From: Tenrec ecaudatus
Lineage: Eukaryota > Chordata > Mammalia > Afrosoricida > Tenrecidae
DNA length: 64,000 nucleotides
Reading direction: 5' to 3'
NCBI RefSeq assembly: GCF_050624435.1
Contig: NC_134537.1
Span: 125,340,086 to 125,404,085, forward strand
Shown here one piece after another: positions 1-10,500 of the stretch. The notes under the pieces are model-generated. The model was not told where the DNA came from, searched no databases, and saw only the letters and a list, made by a program, of their open reading frames with translations. Both the position numbers and the translations under genes were made by a program. How positions within the stretch are numbered: position 1 is the first letter of the stretch; each line of letters starts with the position of its first letter.

Positions 1-735
1 AGAAAATCATCAGGGCAGTTAGATTATATGTAGTCGGTGCTGGGATTGGAGGAAGGCTTATTACCAACCTGTGATAGGCAGATGACACAACCTTGCTTAC
101 TGACATTGAAGGAGATGGAAAGTACATGCTGATGAAGATCAGGGATTTCAGCCTTCAGTATAGACTACAATTCAATGGACAGAAAATAAAAATCCTCACA
201 ACTGGATCAGTAAGTGGATTGAAGATGGAACTTGCCAAGGACTTTGACTTGCTTGGATCCACAATCAATGCTCATGGAAGTGGCAGCTAAGAGATCAAAA
301 GACATATTGTATGGGGTAAATCTGCTGTACAAGATGTCTTGAAAGTATTAAAATGAAAAGATATTAATTTGGGGACTGTGATGCAAGCTATGATATTTTA
401 AGTTGCCTCATATGCATATGAAATTTGGTCATTGAATAAGGCAGATCAAAGAAGAATAGATACATTTGAATTATAGTGCTGGTGAAGAATATTGAAAGAA
501 TCTGGGACTTCCAAATAAACAAACAAATCTGCCTTGGAAGGATATCATGCTTGGTAATCTAGAGGAGCAGGAAAAAAGAGGAAGACCGTCAACAAGATGG
601 ATTGACCCAGTGCCTGGAACAATGGGCTCAAGCATACGAACGATCGTGAGGGTGGCCCAGCACTGGGCAGTGTTTCTTTCTGTTGTGCATAAGGTCACTA
701 TGAGCTGGATCATCCTAGGGATAAAACAACCTCCC
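1..735 (+). mobile_element. RTE/BovB-type LINE, 3' part, dead
   Basis: This is the C-terminal end of an RTE-class reverse transcriptase plus its 3' tail, cut by the left window edge. The catalytic YADD box is readable at 75-86 but its codons have decayed: the Arg-Tyr pair before Ala-Asp-Asp now reads TGA TAG (72-77), while GCA GAT GAC ACA ACC (78-92) still encodes ADDTT. Downstream, 93-290 stays open and has the RTE-like spacing of an LMK...F...L stretch and a later LLGS motif. The 3' end (590-720) carries the typical AGATGGATTGAC and TGTTGTGCATAAGGTCACTA. It is a pseudogenised retrotransposon, not a host gene. Two related fragments lie at 30.1 and 50.0 kb. Confidence 0.88.
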
Positions 736-820
736 AAATTATATTATCTTGGAAAGGCTCTCCAGGATCCTCACATGAAGACATCAAGGAAGAAGTTTTG
801 AGACCCGTTTCCTGAACCAT

Positions 821-1102
821 GCTGTTGTTTTGTCGTTAGGTGCCTTTATGTTGGTTCCTACTCATAGCACCTCTACAAACAAACAAAACTAAACACTGCC
901 AGGTCCTGTACTAGCCTCACAGTTGTTGCTATGTTGGAGGTCATTATCGCAGCCAATATGTCCGTCCACCCAACTGAAGGTCTTCCTCTTTCTCATCGAC
1001 TTTCTATTTTACCAGTGTTGTTCTTATTGAGGGATGGGTATCTCCTGATAACACATCCAAAATAGGTAGACAAAGTCTCACCATCCGTGGCTGCAGTCTT
1101 AC
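821..1102 (-). mobile_element. RTE LINE 3' end, opposite orientation
   Basis: Read on the minus strand this matches the last ~280 bases of the same RTE family. On the plus strand it shows TTGTCGTTAGGTGCC (the tail), then ACTGCCAGGTCCTG, then CACCATCCGTGG. Its 3' end faces the 3' end of the preceding copy across about 85 bases. Confidence 0.75.
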
Positions 1103-1143
1103 ATAGGCATTTAAAACTATTTAGTAGAGCCTCGTAGGGTCAG

Positions 1144-1341
1144 AGGAGCCCTGGTGGCATCGTGGGTTATGCGTTGTGCTGCTAATGGCAAGATCAGCGG
1201 TTGAACTCCCCCACCGCTCTGCAGGAGAAAGATGAGAGTGTCTGCTCCCATAAAGATGTACAGCCTTGGAAGCCCAAAGGGTTAGTTCTACTTTGTTCTA
1301 CAAGGTTGCTATGGGTAGGAATTGACTAGAAGGCAGTGAGT
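1144..1341 (+). mobile_element. AfroSINE
   Basis: A tRNA-derived SINE with the family head GAGCCCTGGTGGCATCG, an A-box-like stretch, a B-box-like AGCGGTTGAACTCCC, the central GGAGAAAGATGAGA and a 3' part ending in GGAATTGACTAGAAGGCAG. Moderately diverged. Confidence 0.92.
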
Positions 1342-1894
1342 AATGGAGTGCCACATTCGTCAGTGGGAATGTCATTCCGGTCACATTGTATGGCATGGTC
1401 ATGCAGCCCTTCACAGGATGAGCGGTGCTGGTGTGCTCTGCAGTAAAACCACCACAATTACTCTGGCTTATAGCCTACTCACTCTCAGCACTTCTTTAAT
1501 GCAAAGAAGGCTTATGACCAACTCACCCAGCAGGTTAAATTAATATTTACAGGATTCATGGATGAGAGGCTATGTGACACTTCTAAATGTTTTTTAGCCA
1601 AAGCTGGATCTTTCCCTAGTCATCTTGTTGTGTCTTAGCACTGACCAGAACTGACCAAAACCATGTACTATACCCACCCTATTTAACAGACTCAATGGAG
1701 TCTGTAAAGGTCCTTGTAAAGGTCCTTGTAAAGGAGTTTTCTTGCATAAAGGTGGACTTTGGCAGCAGAGGTCTATCTAAAGGCTGGCAGGCATGGCATG
1801 TGCTCTGGGCGCCACTGAGCAGCTTCTAGGAACGATCAGTCTTTGTCTTAGCTGTATGAGATCACTTAGCAAGTTCAGACTACTATTTTGGTAA
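1342..1894. other. Unassigned sequence with a short tandem repeat
   Basis: No gene or repeat family recognised. A 12-base unit GTAAAGGTCCTT is repeated about 2.7 times at 1706-1737. Confidence 0.5.
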
Positions 1895-2065
1895 GGAGAC
1901 CTGGTGGGGCATTGGGTTAAACATGAGGTTTCTTGTTGCAAGCTTGGTGCTTTAAACCCACCAGCTACTTTGTGGGAGAAAGATGGGGCTATTTGCCCCT
2001 AAGAAGGACTACTCTTCCGCTTTCCTTATAGGTTTGCTATGATCCCCAAGAGATAGGTCGGTGGG
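1895..2065 (+). mobile_element. AfroSINE
   Basis: Head GGAGACCTGGTGGGGCATTG, central GTGGGAGAAAGATGGGGC, and a degraded 3' part ending near GAGATAGGTCGGTGGG. Confidence 0.8.
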
Positions 2066-3240
2066 GGAGGGTTTGCTACCCGCCTCCCCACCTCCCCAGG
2101 TGTCAAACCTCAGGGGTGTGACTGCACAGTCCCAGACCTCAGTGCAGTGCTCTTTCCCCTGAGCACAGGCCCCTCTGACCGCAGGTCAACACGACATGAA
2201 GGCCACTCAGACATGGCCGTCACACTGAAGGCTCTGAAAGAGCAATCCTTCAAACCACTACGCGGGCTTGGCTGCCTGGGTGAGCTCCAGTCCAACAGGG
2301 TGCCAGAAACCCATGAGGGGGTCACGGTCAAAGCCAGACCCCAGTACTGAAGCCATGACGGCCATGCCTACACTCACCGCAGGGTGGGCCTCAGCTGCAG
2401 GATGAGGGAAGGGTTGCCCTTCTTCCTGCTCCGTTTCTCCTTTGCCTTCCTGAGTCTGTGGGCTAACCTTGCCCAAGCTCTTGGGGATTCTGGGAGATCT
2501 TTCCTTAGGGTGCAAAACAGTTTGATGCCTTCGGAGAAGAAGATGTAGAAGGTGCCACAATGCAAGAAGTCTGACGAGCTTCCCCCAAGACTGGCAACTC
2601 AAAAGATTTTTTAGGATTTTGCAAGAAAGAAAGACTCACACACCCTTATAGCAATCTACTGCATCACCCCATGCTCCCCAGGCACGTAGGAGGAACTCTC
2701 TAGAGAGGGCAGACCGCAGACTCAGAGGCAGACACTCTTTCTTTAAGGACCAGCCTGACTTGGGCATGGACTGGGCGACAGCAATGACCCTGAGGGACTG
2801 AGACTGAAGGCCCAAGCCTGACATTCTGGACACGAAGGCTGCACCATTGCTCCTGTGTGACCCCAGTGAGGGAGACAGGACTCCCAACATGACTGAGACG
2901 GAATGTCTCACCACGAAACAAAGTTTGTGTACTGCGACTGAATTCAGAATAAGACCCAATACATAGTTCAGAGTAAAAGCCACTGCGTATTTATCTAAGA
3001 TTTTAATAAAACTCATCCCCTTCCTATTACGTCGGTGCTTTGGTCACCCCGTGTTACAGAGGACACGGAGACTTAGAAGACTGTGAAGTCGCAGCAAACG
3101 TCACCTCCAGGCCTGTCTTCAGACTCTCCCTAGGAGCCACCCCTCCTCCGAGGGAACGTCTTCTTCCTCCCAACACTCTTATTTGGCACAGTAACTGGTT
3201 ACTGGGTTTTTAGCCAAGAGTGTGGCTTCTCTGGACTTAC
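2066..3240. other. Unassigned GC-richer sequence with an AATAAA near its end
   Basis: About 1.2 kb without a recognised gene or lineage-specific repeat. Open frames on both strands (up to 126 codons) carry no domain I recognise. TTTTAATAAAACTC at 3001-3014 is a polyadenylation-like signal, so the block could be an old LTR, a retrocopy 3' end or ordinary unique sequence. I cannot decide between these. Confidence 0.4.
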
Positions 3241-3241
3241 G

Positions 3242-3425
3242 TCCCCACTGTCATCGAGTTCATTCTGACTCTTGGTGACCCTAAACAGGGTTTCCAAGAC
3301 TGTAACCCTTTAGGTGAACAGAGAGCCTTATCTTTCATCTTCTGAGTAGCTGGTGGATTTGAACTATCAACTTTGCTGTTAGCAACCCAACCCATAGCCC
3401 TCAGCACACTACCACCAGCCTCTGA
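3242..3425 (-). mobile_element. AfroSINE
   Basis: Reverse orientation: begins with the tail (CATCGAGTTCATTCTGACTC), passes AGCTGGTGGATTTGAAC and TTAGCAACCCAACCCATA, and ends with the head complement CACTACCACCAG. Confidence 0.9.
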
Positions 3426-3436
3426 CTTATTTTAAA

Positions 3437-3533
3437 ACCAAAGAACTAAACCCAGTGCCAGAGCTGATTCTGAATCAGCGTGATCCTGTAGGACAAAGCG
3501 GAACTGCTTCCTATGGTTTTCCAAGGCTTTACA
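3437..3533 (-). mobile_element. AfroSINE, 3' fragment
   Basis: Only the tail half of the SINE on the minus strand: AACCCAGTGCCAGAGCTG, ACAAAGCGGAACTGC, then CCAAGGCTTTACAAAT, where it stops at an AT-rich stretch. Confidence 0.7.
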
Positions 3534-3554
3534 AATATATATACACACATATAC

Positions 3555-3736
3555 ATATATATTTAAAGTTTTGTTGATATATAATTAACATATACAATTC
3601 AGTTGTTCTTTTCTCCCCATAGAGTTGATTAATAAAGAGTCCACGTCCATTTCATCTCTACTTTCCCTCCTTTTCTTAGCCACTCAGACTAATGTTTAGA
3701 TCTGAGCAGGGGATAGAAAGAATCTAGAGGTTTAAA

Positions 3737-3783
<47 letters not shown>

Positions 3784-4400
3784 ATCTATCTATCTATTCC
3801 TGCTAAACCCTACAGAAATTTCTTTTGTCCCCCCCCCCATCCCTCTCCTCACCCTGTTCCTATGTCTCACAGTTAGCACCCTGGCCTCCCCGTCGTCATC
3901 GAAGTCTTGTTTATTGGTGTATAAAGCACATTTCTTCCTTTTTGTTTCTCTTTATAACAACAGTGATAGTAAACATGAATCTTTGCAAGACTGACTGAGT
4001 TTGCTAAGCATGCTGTTATCTAATCGTGTCCGTGTCTTGCAGCGCCTACGAGCGTTATCGCTGTTTCTCATTGCTGCACGCAGTTCCGTCATAGGAGGGT
4101 TCCAGAGCTTGTTTATCCATTCCTCTGTAGTGGGAGTTTGGGTTGTCTCCGTGTTTGGCAATGGTGGACATTGCTGCAGGACACAGAGGTGTGCATGTGT
4201 CTGTGCTCTATTCTTCATTTCTGTAGGGCATCTACTCAGTGGAGAGGTTGCTGGGTGTGCATTTGTTTAAGGAAATGCCACACCGAGTCCCATAACGGTT
4301 GTGCCATTGGATAGCCCCGCCAGCCACCGGTACAGGGTTGTGCCACCATCACCACGATCAGAGTATTTTCTTCCTTCTTGTACTCCCTGCTAGCTCTCCA
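3555..4400 (-). mobile_element. Old L1, 3' region
   Basis: The plus strand reads as the complement of an old L1 3' region. Recognisable landmarks are TTTATCCATTCCTCTGTAGT, GTTTGGCAATGGTGGACATT and GTGGAGAGGTTGCTGGGTGT near 4110-4265. The 3555-3850 part resembles the L1 tail type seen at 48.8 kb and is interrupted by a tetranucleotide repeat. No intact reading frame. Confidence 0.72.
3737..3797. repeat. (TATC)n microsatellite
   Basis: About 15 tandem TATC units with one irregular ATC step near 3783. Confidence 0.97.
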
Positions 4401-4431
4401 TTCCTCCTCCTCCCCGCTTCCCCGGCAAAGC

Positions 4432-4858
4432 CCCGAAAACCACTCACGGCCACTGAGTTAATTCCAACTCATAGTGACCCTGGATCAGTGGTTCTCAACC
4501 TTCCTCATGCCACGACCCTTTCATACAGTTCCTCATGTTGTGGTGACCCTCCCAACCATCACCTTATTTTCGTTGCTACTTCGTCACTGTCATTTTGCTA
4601 CTGTGATGAATCGGGCGACCCCTGTGAAAGGGTCGTTTGAACCCCCAAAGGGGTCGCGACCCACAGGTTGAGAACCGCTGCCCTACAAGGACAGGGGAGA
4701 ACACATCCCCCTACCCCCGCCTGTGGGTTTTGTGGACTGTAACTCTATAGGGCGTAGAAAGCCTCGTTTTCCTCTCATGGAACCTCCAGCTGGTGGTTTT
4801 GAACTGCTGACCTTGCGGTTAGCAGTCCAACGCATAACTACACCACCGGGGGCTCCTG
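4432..4858 (-). mobile_element. AfroSINE split by a SPIN insertion
   Basis: The SINE tail (GAAAACCACTCACGGCCAC, then ATTCCAACTCATAGTGACC) lies at 4432-4485. The rest, from CCTACAAGGACAGGGGAGAA to the head complement CACCACCGGGGGCTCC, lies at 4681-4858. The two halves join into a normal AfroSINE once 4486-4680 is removed. Confidence 0.88.
4486..4680 (-). mobile_element. SPIN-type hAT element, internally deleted
   Basis: A non-autonomous hAT DNA transposon. It starts CAGTGGTTCTCAACCTTCCT and ends GGTTGAGAACCGCTG, giving inverted ends CAGyGGTTCTCAACC. Inner landmarks are CAGTTCCTCATGTTGTGGTG, TTCGTTGCTACTTCG and CCCCAAAGGGGTCGCGACCC. The AT-rich centre of the full-length copy at 23.0 kb is missing, leaving 195 of about 317 bases. 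The 8-base flanks (CCCTGGAT and CCCTACAA) match only partly, so the target duplication is eroded. Confidence 0.85.
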
Positions 4859-5836
4859 TGTTCCCCCCTTAGAAACCACTCATCCAGCAGCTGACTCTAG
4901 ACGGATCTGACCTATCCTGGCTCTCACACACACATGATCATACAGCACAAAAACAAGGTGCACAGTCTCATCTTTTCCCTCCAAGGGGCTGTGGGCTCGG
5001 AACCCAGAGGCCTGTTATGGGGTGCTCCCCGCTCCTCACTAACACCCCGCTCACCTGCGCCCCCTGCGGTCCCTGGATTCCCCTGCTCTGTCCTGAGGGC
5101 AAGGACAAGGTGCTTCCTTCTCGCTGAAGCAGGGCGCAGGGCGCAGGGGACGCGGGCTCCCTCACTTCTTACACGTCCCAAAGGCCATTTGCTCTCAACC
5201 AGGCAGGGAAGGGACATCGAGTTATTAAAAACTTACAGAAAGGCGGGGGAAAGAAACACCTACAAGAGACTCCTTTGTAACCGTTTGGTAGCCCAAACAG
5301 AAAAGCCTTTGATAGACTCGCTGGAGAGAGCTCCAATCTTTCCCCCCTCGCTCCCGCTCGACAGAGGGCAGCAGGTCACCCTGAAACAAGATGACCTATC
5401 CCGCCAGCATCAATAAAGCACTAATCCTGTAGGAAGGAAGTTGGGTCTGGTTCCCACTGTTGCTATTTAAACAACAACAAAAAAATCAGGACTTTGTTTC
5501 ACAGGACTGTTCTTCCAGTAGCTGTGCCTCAGGGTCGTTTGCTTGGCAAAAAACCCACACCGTTCTGAAGACAAAGGGTTATTTTACAGGCTGGTCCGCT
5601 TGCTCCTCGACGCCACTGGGTGGCGCTGAAGGAGACCAGATTGCGGACAAGGAGGCTGCTTCCAGCTTCCTCCCTGGTCCGCGGTCTGGGGCGAGGCACG
5701 ATCACAGAGGCCAAGAGAAGATAAGATCCTGAAGCAAAGGGAATGGGGCCAGGCCCTCTTCTGATCTTCCTGTATCAAGAAGGAATGAAAGTATAGTTCT
5801 AAAGGATGGTTTTAAGTGGAAAGTACTATTGTATTG
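4859..5836. other. Unassigned, moderately CpG-containing sequence
   Basis: No gene recognised. A plus-strand frame of 160 codons at 4934-5416 has no domain and no start context. AATAAAGC at 5412 could be a chance polyadenylation signal. Confidence 0.45.
5613..5627 (+). promoter_or_regulatory. CTCF-like site
   Basis: CCACTGGGTGGCGCT matches the CTCF core CCASYAGRKGGCRSY at all but one position (A to G at position six). It lies in non-repeat sequence. Single motif evidence only. Confidence 0.3.
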
Positions 5837-5837
5837 T

Positions 5838-6050
5838 GAGCCCTGGTGGTGCAGTGGGTCTCGCTTTGGATTGCTTACTGTGTACAAGGTGAGCAGTTCG
5901 AAACCAGCAGCCGCTCCGTGGGAGAAAGACGAAACTTTCCACGCACGTAGAGTTACTGCCATGGAAACCCACGGGGCCGTTCTACCCCGTCCAACAGGGT
6001 CGCTGTTGAGTCCAAATCGACCCGATGGCAATGCACTTGGTTTGAGTTTT
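5838..6050 (+). mobile_element. AfroSINE, well preserved
   Basis: Head GAGCCCTGGTGGTGCAGTGG, B-box-like GAGCAGTTCGAAACC, central GTGGGAGAAAGACGAAAC, tail AATCGACCCGATGGCAATGC. One of the least diverged copies here. Confidence 0.95.
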
Positions 6051-6783
6051 GACGACCTGAGTGTACATGCGACTCTGTGCAGACTAGCAGGCAGGCGACT
6101 GGCCTGCCTCTCCTTTTCCGACCTCACTTTCATAGAATGCACTCAGTGGGATAATGCCCCGCCTGCCTTCCTTGCTCCTCTGGGGCCCTGAGTGCCCCTG
6201 CCCCACACCTCAGATATCTCCAAAGCATTCACCAGTGTTATTTTATGAGTCCAGTCCCAACCCTCCTCCTCCCTGAGGACCAGGCTTTAGCTGCTTAAGC
6301 AATATTCGCCTACCTTCCTCTTTCATAAAAATCAAACTAGTCTAAAAGCAAAAAAGATAAAAAGAAAAAAGTCCCAATGTAGCCTTCCACTTTTCCCATT
6401 AGCTCCTTATTACCTCCCTGTGTGTGTGTCTCTCTCATTTATTTCTCATCCAAACGTGGGGACAGAGTGCTGTTGCTTCTTCCTCCCTCCCATTGCCTCA
6501 AAAGGACCCCAATATAGCTTCTATCCCCTCCTTTCCACTCAAACCACCTAGGCTCATATTCCAAAATCCAGGGACTCTTCCTGCCTTCCCCCCCCCCCTT
6601 ACATGGTTCTTTTGTTATATTTGATACTGAAGGTTCTGTTCCCACTCCTGAGACCCTTCCTCCCCTGGGACACTCCCGTCCCTCCAATTTCCTCCTAGAT
6701 CCCACCCCTCCCGAGTTCCACCTAGCATCCATTTCTCAAGATTCACACGATGGTAGGTATAGAAGGGAGGTCACAAAAGACCC
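6051..6783. other. Unassigned, C/T-rich sequence
   Basis: No gene or named repeat recognised. Pyrimidine-rich from 6380 to 6735, with an 11-base C run near 6588. It ends at the target duplication of the next LTR. Confidence 0.45.
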
Positions 6784-7299
6784 TGTGTTAGTCCAGTTGA
6801 CTAGAGAAACAAATTCATAGACACTCATGTGTATAGGAAAGAGCTTTACATCAAAGAGCAATTGTACATTGAGAAAACACCCCAACCCAGTCTGGATCAA
6901 GTCTGTAAGTCCATATTACCCTACATGTCAAAACGAGTCCATAAACTTCTCTTTAGATTCACTCAGCTGTGCAATGATGCTAAGTGGAAGAGGAAGATCA
7001 CAGGCCAGTGGGTAGAAAGTCTTGTGGATCCAGTGGCGGCAGAAGCATCTTAGCACTGGCGTGGGTCTCCATTTGGCTCCTCTAGCTTGAAGGCTCTGGT
7101 TCCATCAGCATAGCTCCATGTGGCTTGTCAACAGGAATGTCTTGCAGGGAGTGTATGTGTGTGTCCAACCCCCAGAGAGCTATTTATCTCCTGAGCACCT
7201 CCAAATGAGGTAATCAAGCTGTGACCTGACTGACAGGATAAACTCCACCTCTTCACTCTTGATAGTCTCAAGTTGACAACAGATTATGCAACTGCCACA
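6784..7299 (-). mobile_element. Solo LTR, ERVL/MLT2-like
   Basis: A 516-base element with ends TGTGTTAG and GCCACA, flanked by a perfect 5-base duplication GACCC (6779-6783 and 7300-7304). A 5-base duplication is what ERVL insertions leave. The conserved tract TTGACTAGAGAAACAAATTC and the end AAGTTGACAACAGATTATG are shared with the copies at 11.6 and 59.1 kb. The family's sense strand is the minus strand here. No internal viral genes remain. Confidence 0.85.
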
Positions 7300-7817
7300 G
7301 ACCCCATCCCTGTGGAGGGTGCGGGGAGAACTTGGACTTTGGAGACAAGAAGACTGGGGTCCTTGATCTTTATTTATTTTTAGTAAGTTAGTGTAATGTT
7401 GGCCAAGTCCCCACAGATTAGTTACTAGAGTCAAAAAAACAGAGGTGGAAGTTTGTGGAAGAGCAGGCTGGGAAGCATGTATGAGAAACTTGCAGTACTG
7501 GGCTAGCGTTTGGCCTCAATCTCGTGGATCTTGAGAGTGTGAGGCTGGCCAGGGGCCCACTCTTGAGGAAGACAAAGAGTGGTCAGCATCTGCCCTGGGC
7601 TCCTTCAAGGAACGCTGTGATCATCTGTTGCTGCAGCCTAACAGATCAGTCTAAAATTGAATCGATGTGGCAAAGTTGGACAGGGATCAGAAGGTGGGGG
7701 AAGGTTGGTCTCTGCTCCACAAGGCATCTGTTGGGGCAGCTCCGCTGATGGTTGGAGGGTCCACTCACAAGATGAGTCTCTTCATGTTGGAAAATTGAAG
7801 CTGGCTGTTGGCTGGAA
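7300..7817. other. Unassigned sequence
   Basis: About 510 bases between an LTR and a SINE; nothing recognised on either strand. Confidence 0.45.
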
Positions 7818-7982
7818 GAGGAGACCTGGTGGCATCGTGGGTACATGCTGGGCTGTGATCTGCCAGGGCAGCAGTTTGAAGCCATCAGAGTTTCAGACTT
7901 GGAAACGCACAGGGGCAGTTCTATCCTGCCCTAAAGGGCCAGCGGGAGTCAGAATTGACTCGCTGGGAGCTCATTTGAGACT
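7818..7982 (+). mobile_element. AfroSINE
   Basis: Head GGAGACCTGGTGGCATCGTG, then GGCAGCAGTTTGAAGCC, ACTTGGAAACGCACAGGGGC, and tail AGTCAGAATTGACTCG. The central GGAGAAAGA block is missing. Confidence 0.85.
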
Positions 7983-9650
7983 AAAGGCCAGGGGGCTTGG
8001 TCCCTGCTACACAGGCGGCTGGTGCTTCTTCCCAGGATGGTGGCTGGGTTTGGAGAGTGAGAACTCCAAGAGGCAAGGAGTTGTCGACTTCGCCGGGCCT
8101 CGTGTTCACGGATTGATTCGCTTAGTGGGAAAGCTGCAGGACCCCAGTACAAGCAGAGGAGGTAGAGACCCCAGCTCCTGATTAGGAACCAACAATGTCA
8201 AAGACTTCGGGGGCAACATATTGAAACCACCGGTCTGGGATATCACCTTTACCCGTTCTCCGTTGCATCCTCTTTGCCCCCCAGTTCACTCTTTTGCCTC
8301 GTCCTTTTCAGGTGCATTGTGGGGGTTGTCATGGGAGCTGAGCCCTGTCAGTTATGACTGCCTCTTTACACCCTCTTTCTTTCTCCACTTCCTTTCGGTC
8401 ATGGCCAGCCTTTCAGAGAAAGAAGGTCGGCCAGTAACGTGCCTCACTGCCCTTCCAGGGTCGAGCCTAGTGCCTCCATCAGGGGACAGTGATGGGGGAT
8501 CGTGGTGATCAGAACTGCTGGAGTTCATGAGTCTCTTCTGAGAAATCTCAGGCCCTGGGTGGCCTACTTTACAAGTTCAAAGGGGAATTCCTGTGGCCAT
8601 TGTGATCACTCCTCCCCGTGGGTTATTATTATTGGAATGACTTTGAACCTGCCTTTTCTTGTACCTCCATTGTGTTTCAGAGGTAAGAGAAACCAGCAGG
8701 CAAAAGGCTGAGCCAGTCCAGGATTTTTTTCTCCGAGGTTGGTGACAAGGAAGTCAAGCATTTCGCCAACGAAGGTGGACATCTGGGCAGCAAGTCTTCA
8801 TCCAGAGCCACTAATTTACCTTCCAGCGCTGCCAGGCAGGCATGGGCGTGATAAACCTGTCTGACTCTCGACCCAGACCAATCTTGAGACCCTGACCTTG
8901 GGTCACAGTGTACCTCCCACAGCTGTGCTACAAGGGCAGGACCGATAGCTAGCCCATGGAGTGACGCCTTCCAATTATGAAGGTGACAAAGGACATAAAT
9001 ATACTGAGTTCCGAGGCCTGGAGGCTAGAGTGGCCTGGCGCCAAGGGCTGAAGTGACCTTTCTACAGCCATTTGTAAGTATCTTTTTCCTGATAGGAGCT
9101 TTGAAAACATTGAAATCATTTCCCTTTCACCAGGGCACACCCCCGTCTGTCTGCTCCCATAAGACCAGGCGCTCAGAACGGTGCCCATCCGGTGAGAATT
9201 TACAGAGCACAGTGAACATTTGTCTCAAAAGACTTTCCACCCAGAGAGTCGAGGGAGCCCAGGGATGTCAGTAGACGCGAGACGAGGCAGGTTGGCATTC
9301 AGGAACTGCTCCCTTGGGGATCCAGTCCATCTCTGTCATAACGCCCTCCCCACCCCCATGACCTTGTGAAAAGTCTGTCGGGCTGTGTGAGACTCAGCTT
9401 CCTCAGAACTTTCTTGGCTTGGAGGATTCTCAGGGAGACCAGGATCTGTGGACATGGCTTTGAGCAAACGAAGAGGAAGGGAGAGGCGGGACACAGGGAG
9501 GAAACCGTGTGGATGGATGAGGTGGGGCTGAGGCAGTGGAAAAGCAGAGGCTTTAGAGTCAGAGGGGCTTGTGTTTAGCTTGGCGTTCCAATTTTTCCAA
9601 ACCTTTGGCAAGTTTTTAAGTCTCATTGTTAATTCTAAAACAAACCAAAA
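7983..9650. other. Unassigned 1.7 kb block
   Basis: No recognisable gene. Plus-strand frames here (to 8181 and 8221-8711) show no domain. Could include diverged ancient repeats I cannot name. Confidence 0.4.
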
Positions 9651-9805
9651 CAAAAATCTACTGGCAATCAGTCAGTCCCAACTGATAGTGACCTATACCG
9701 GATTCCCAAGACTATAAATCTTCAGAGGGATAAGGGGGGAGCTTGAACTGCTGACCTTGCGGTTAAAAGCCCAACATGAAACCCACTATGCCACCAGTCT
9801 TTTAC
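9651..9805 (-). mobile_element. AfroSINE
   Basis: Reverse copy: CAGTCCCAACTGATAGTGAC, then CCAAGACTATAAATCTTCAG, CTTGAACTGCTGACCTTGCG, ending at the head complement ACTATGCCACCAGTC. Confidence 0.88.
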
Positions 9806-9821
9806 TATTCTTAGTGACTCT

Positions 9822-10000
9822 GTAGGAGCCTGGTGACTTGTGGGTAATGAGCTGGGCAGGGAAGTGCCAGGTCAGCCGTTGGACACCACAAGCAGTTTCT
9901 CGGGAGAAAGAGGAGGCTTTCTACCGCCTCAGAGTTAGAGTTTTGAAAACCCAAAGGGCCAGTTCTACCCTGTCCTACAGAGTCACAATGATGATTGGCA
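9822..10000 (+). mobile_element. AfroSINE
   Basis: Head AGGAGCCTGGTGACTTGTGG, B-box area CAGCCGTTGGACACC, central GGGAGAAAGAGGAGGC, tail CTACAGAGTCACAATGATG. It stands head to head with the reverse copy just upstream. Confidence 0.85.
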
Positions 10001-10264
10001 CATGGAGGAGAGTATATATATTGAGGATAATGGGAGCCAGCTTTCTTACTTTTGGAAAAAGCAGTTAACTAATCCAAACCCCAATCTGCTACTTTTGGGT
10101 CATTTCTAACCCCCAGTGACCAGGTTTGGGGGAAAACTAGATGGAAGCATGAAATGGAAATGGGGAAGTGGGAAATGGAGGTATCTCTGGAGACCGGTGG
10201 CTGCAAACATCACAAGTGACAAATGCTCTCTCTTGGTTGCCTTAATTCACAAAAAGATTAAAAA

Positions 10265-10500
10265 TGTTGAGCAGCCTTTTCATTGGTTTATTGTCCACTT
10301 TAGTTCCTTCTTTGTGAATTGCTTACTTATATCTTTCATCATGAAACAGTTTTTGAAATATCAGTAACCTCAGCCATTCTAAACCACAATTTTGTGAAGT
10401 TTTTCCCCCGCAGATTTAACTTTTATGTAACTTTAAACCCAAATCGATTTTTAAATCTTTTATTTGCTCAAGCCTGTCAACTTTTTCCTTCACACGTTTG
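10265..10500 (-). mobile_element. Old L1 fragment
   Basis: The plus strand resembles the complement of an old L1 3' region: GAGCAGCCTTTTCATTGGTT then GTGAATTGCTTACTTATATC. AT-rich and strongly diverged; right boundary uncertain. Confidence 0.5.

Noticed and set aside
2258..2602. Minus-strand frame of 114 codons with basic and acidic runs
   Set aside because: No homology recognised, and splice-like sites nearby are weak.
3737..3797. Regular short repeats considered as a CRISPR-like array
   Set aside because: It is a simple TATC microsatellite without spacers; the window is mammalian.
7657..8181. Open frame of 174 codons, plus strand
   Set aside because: It spans an AfroSINE at 7818-7982, so part of the frame is repeat sequence; no domain.
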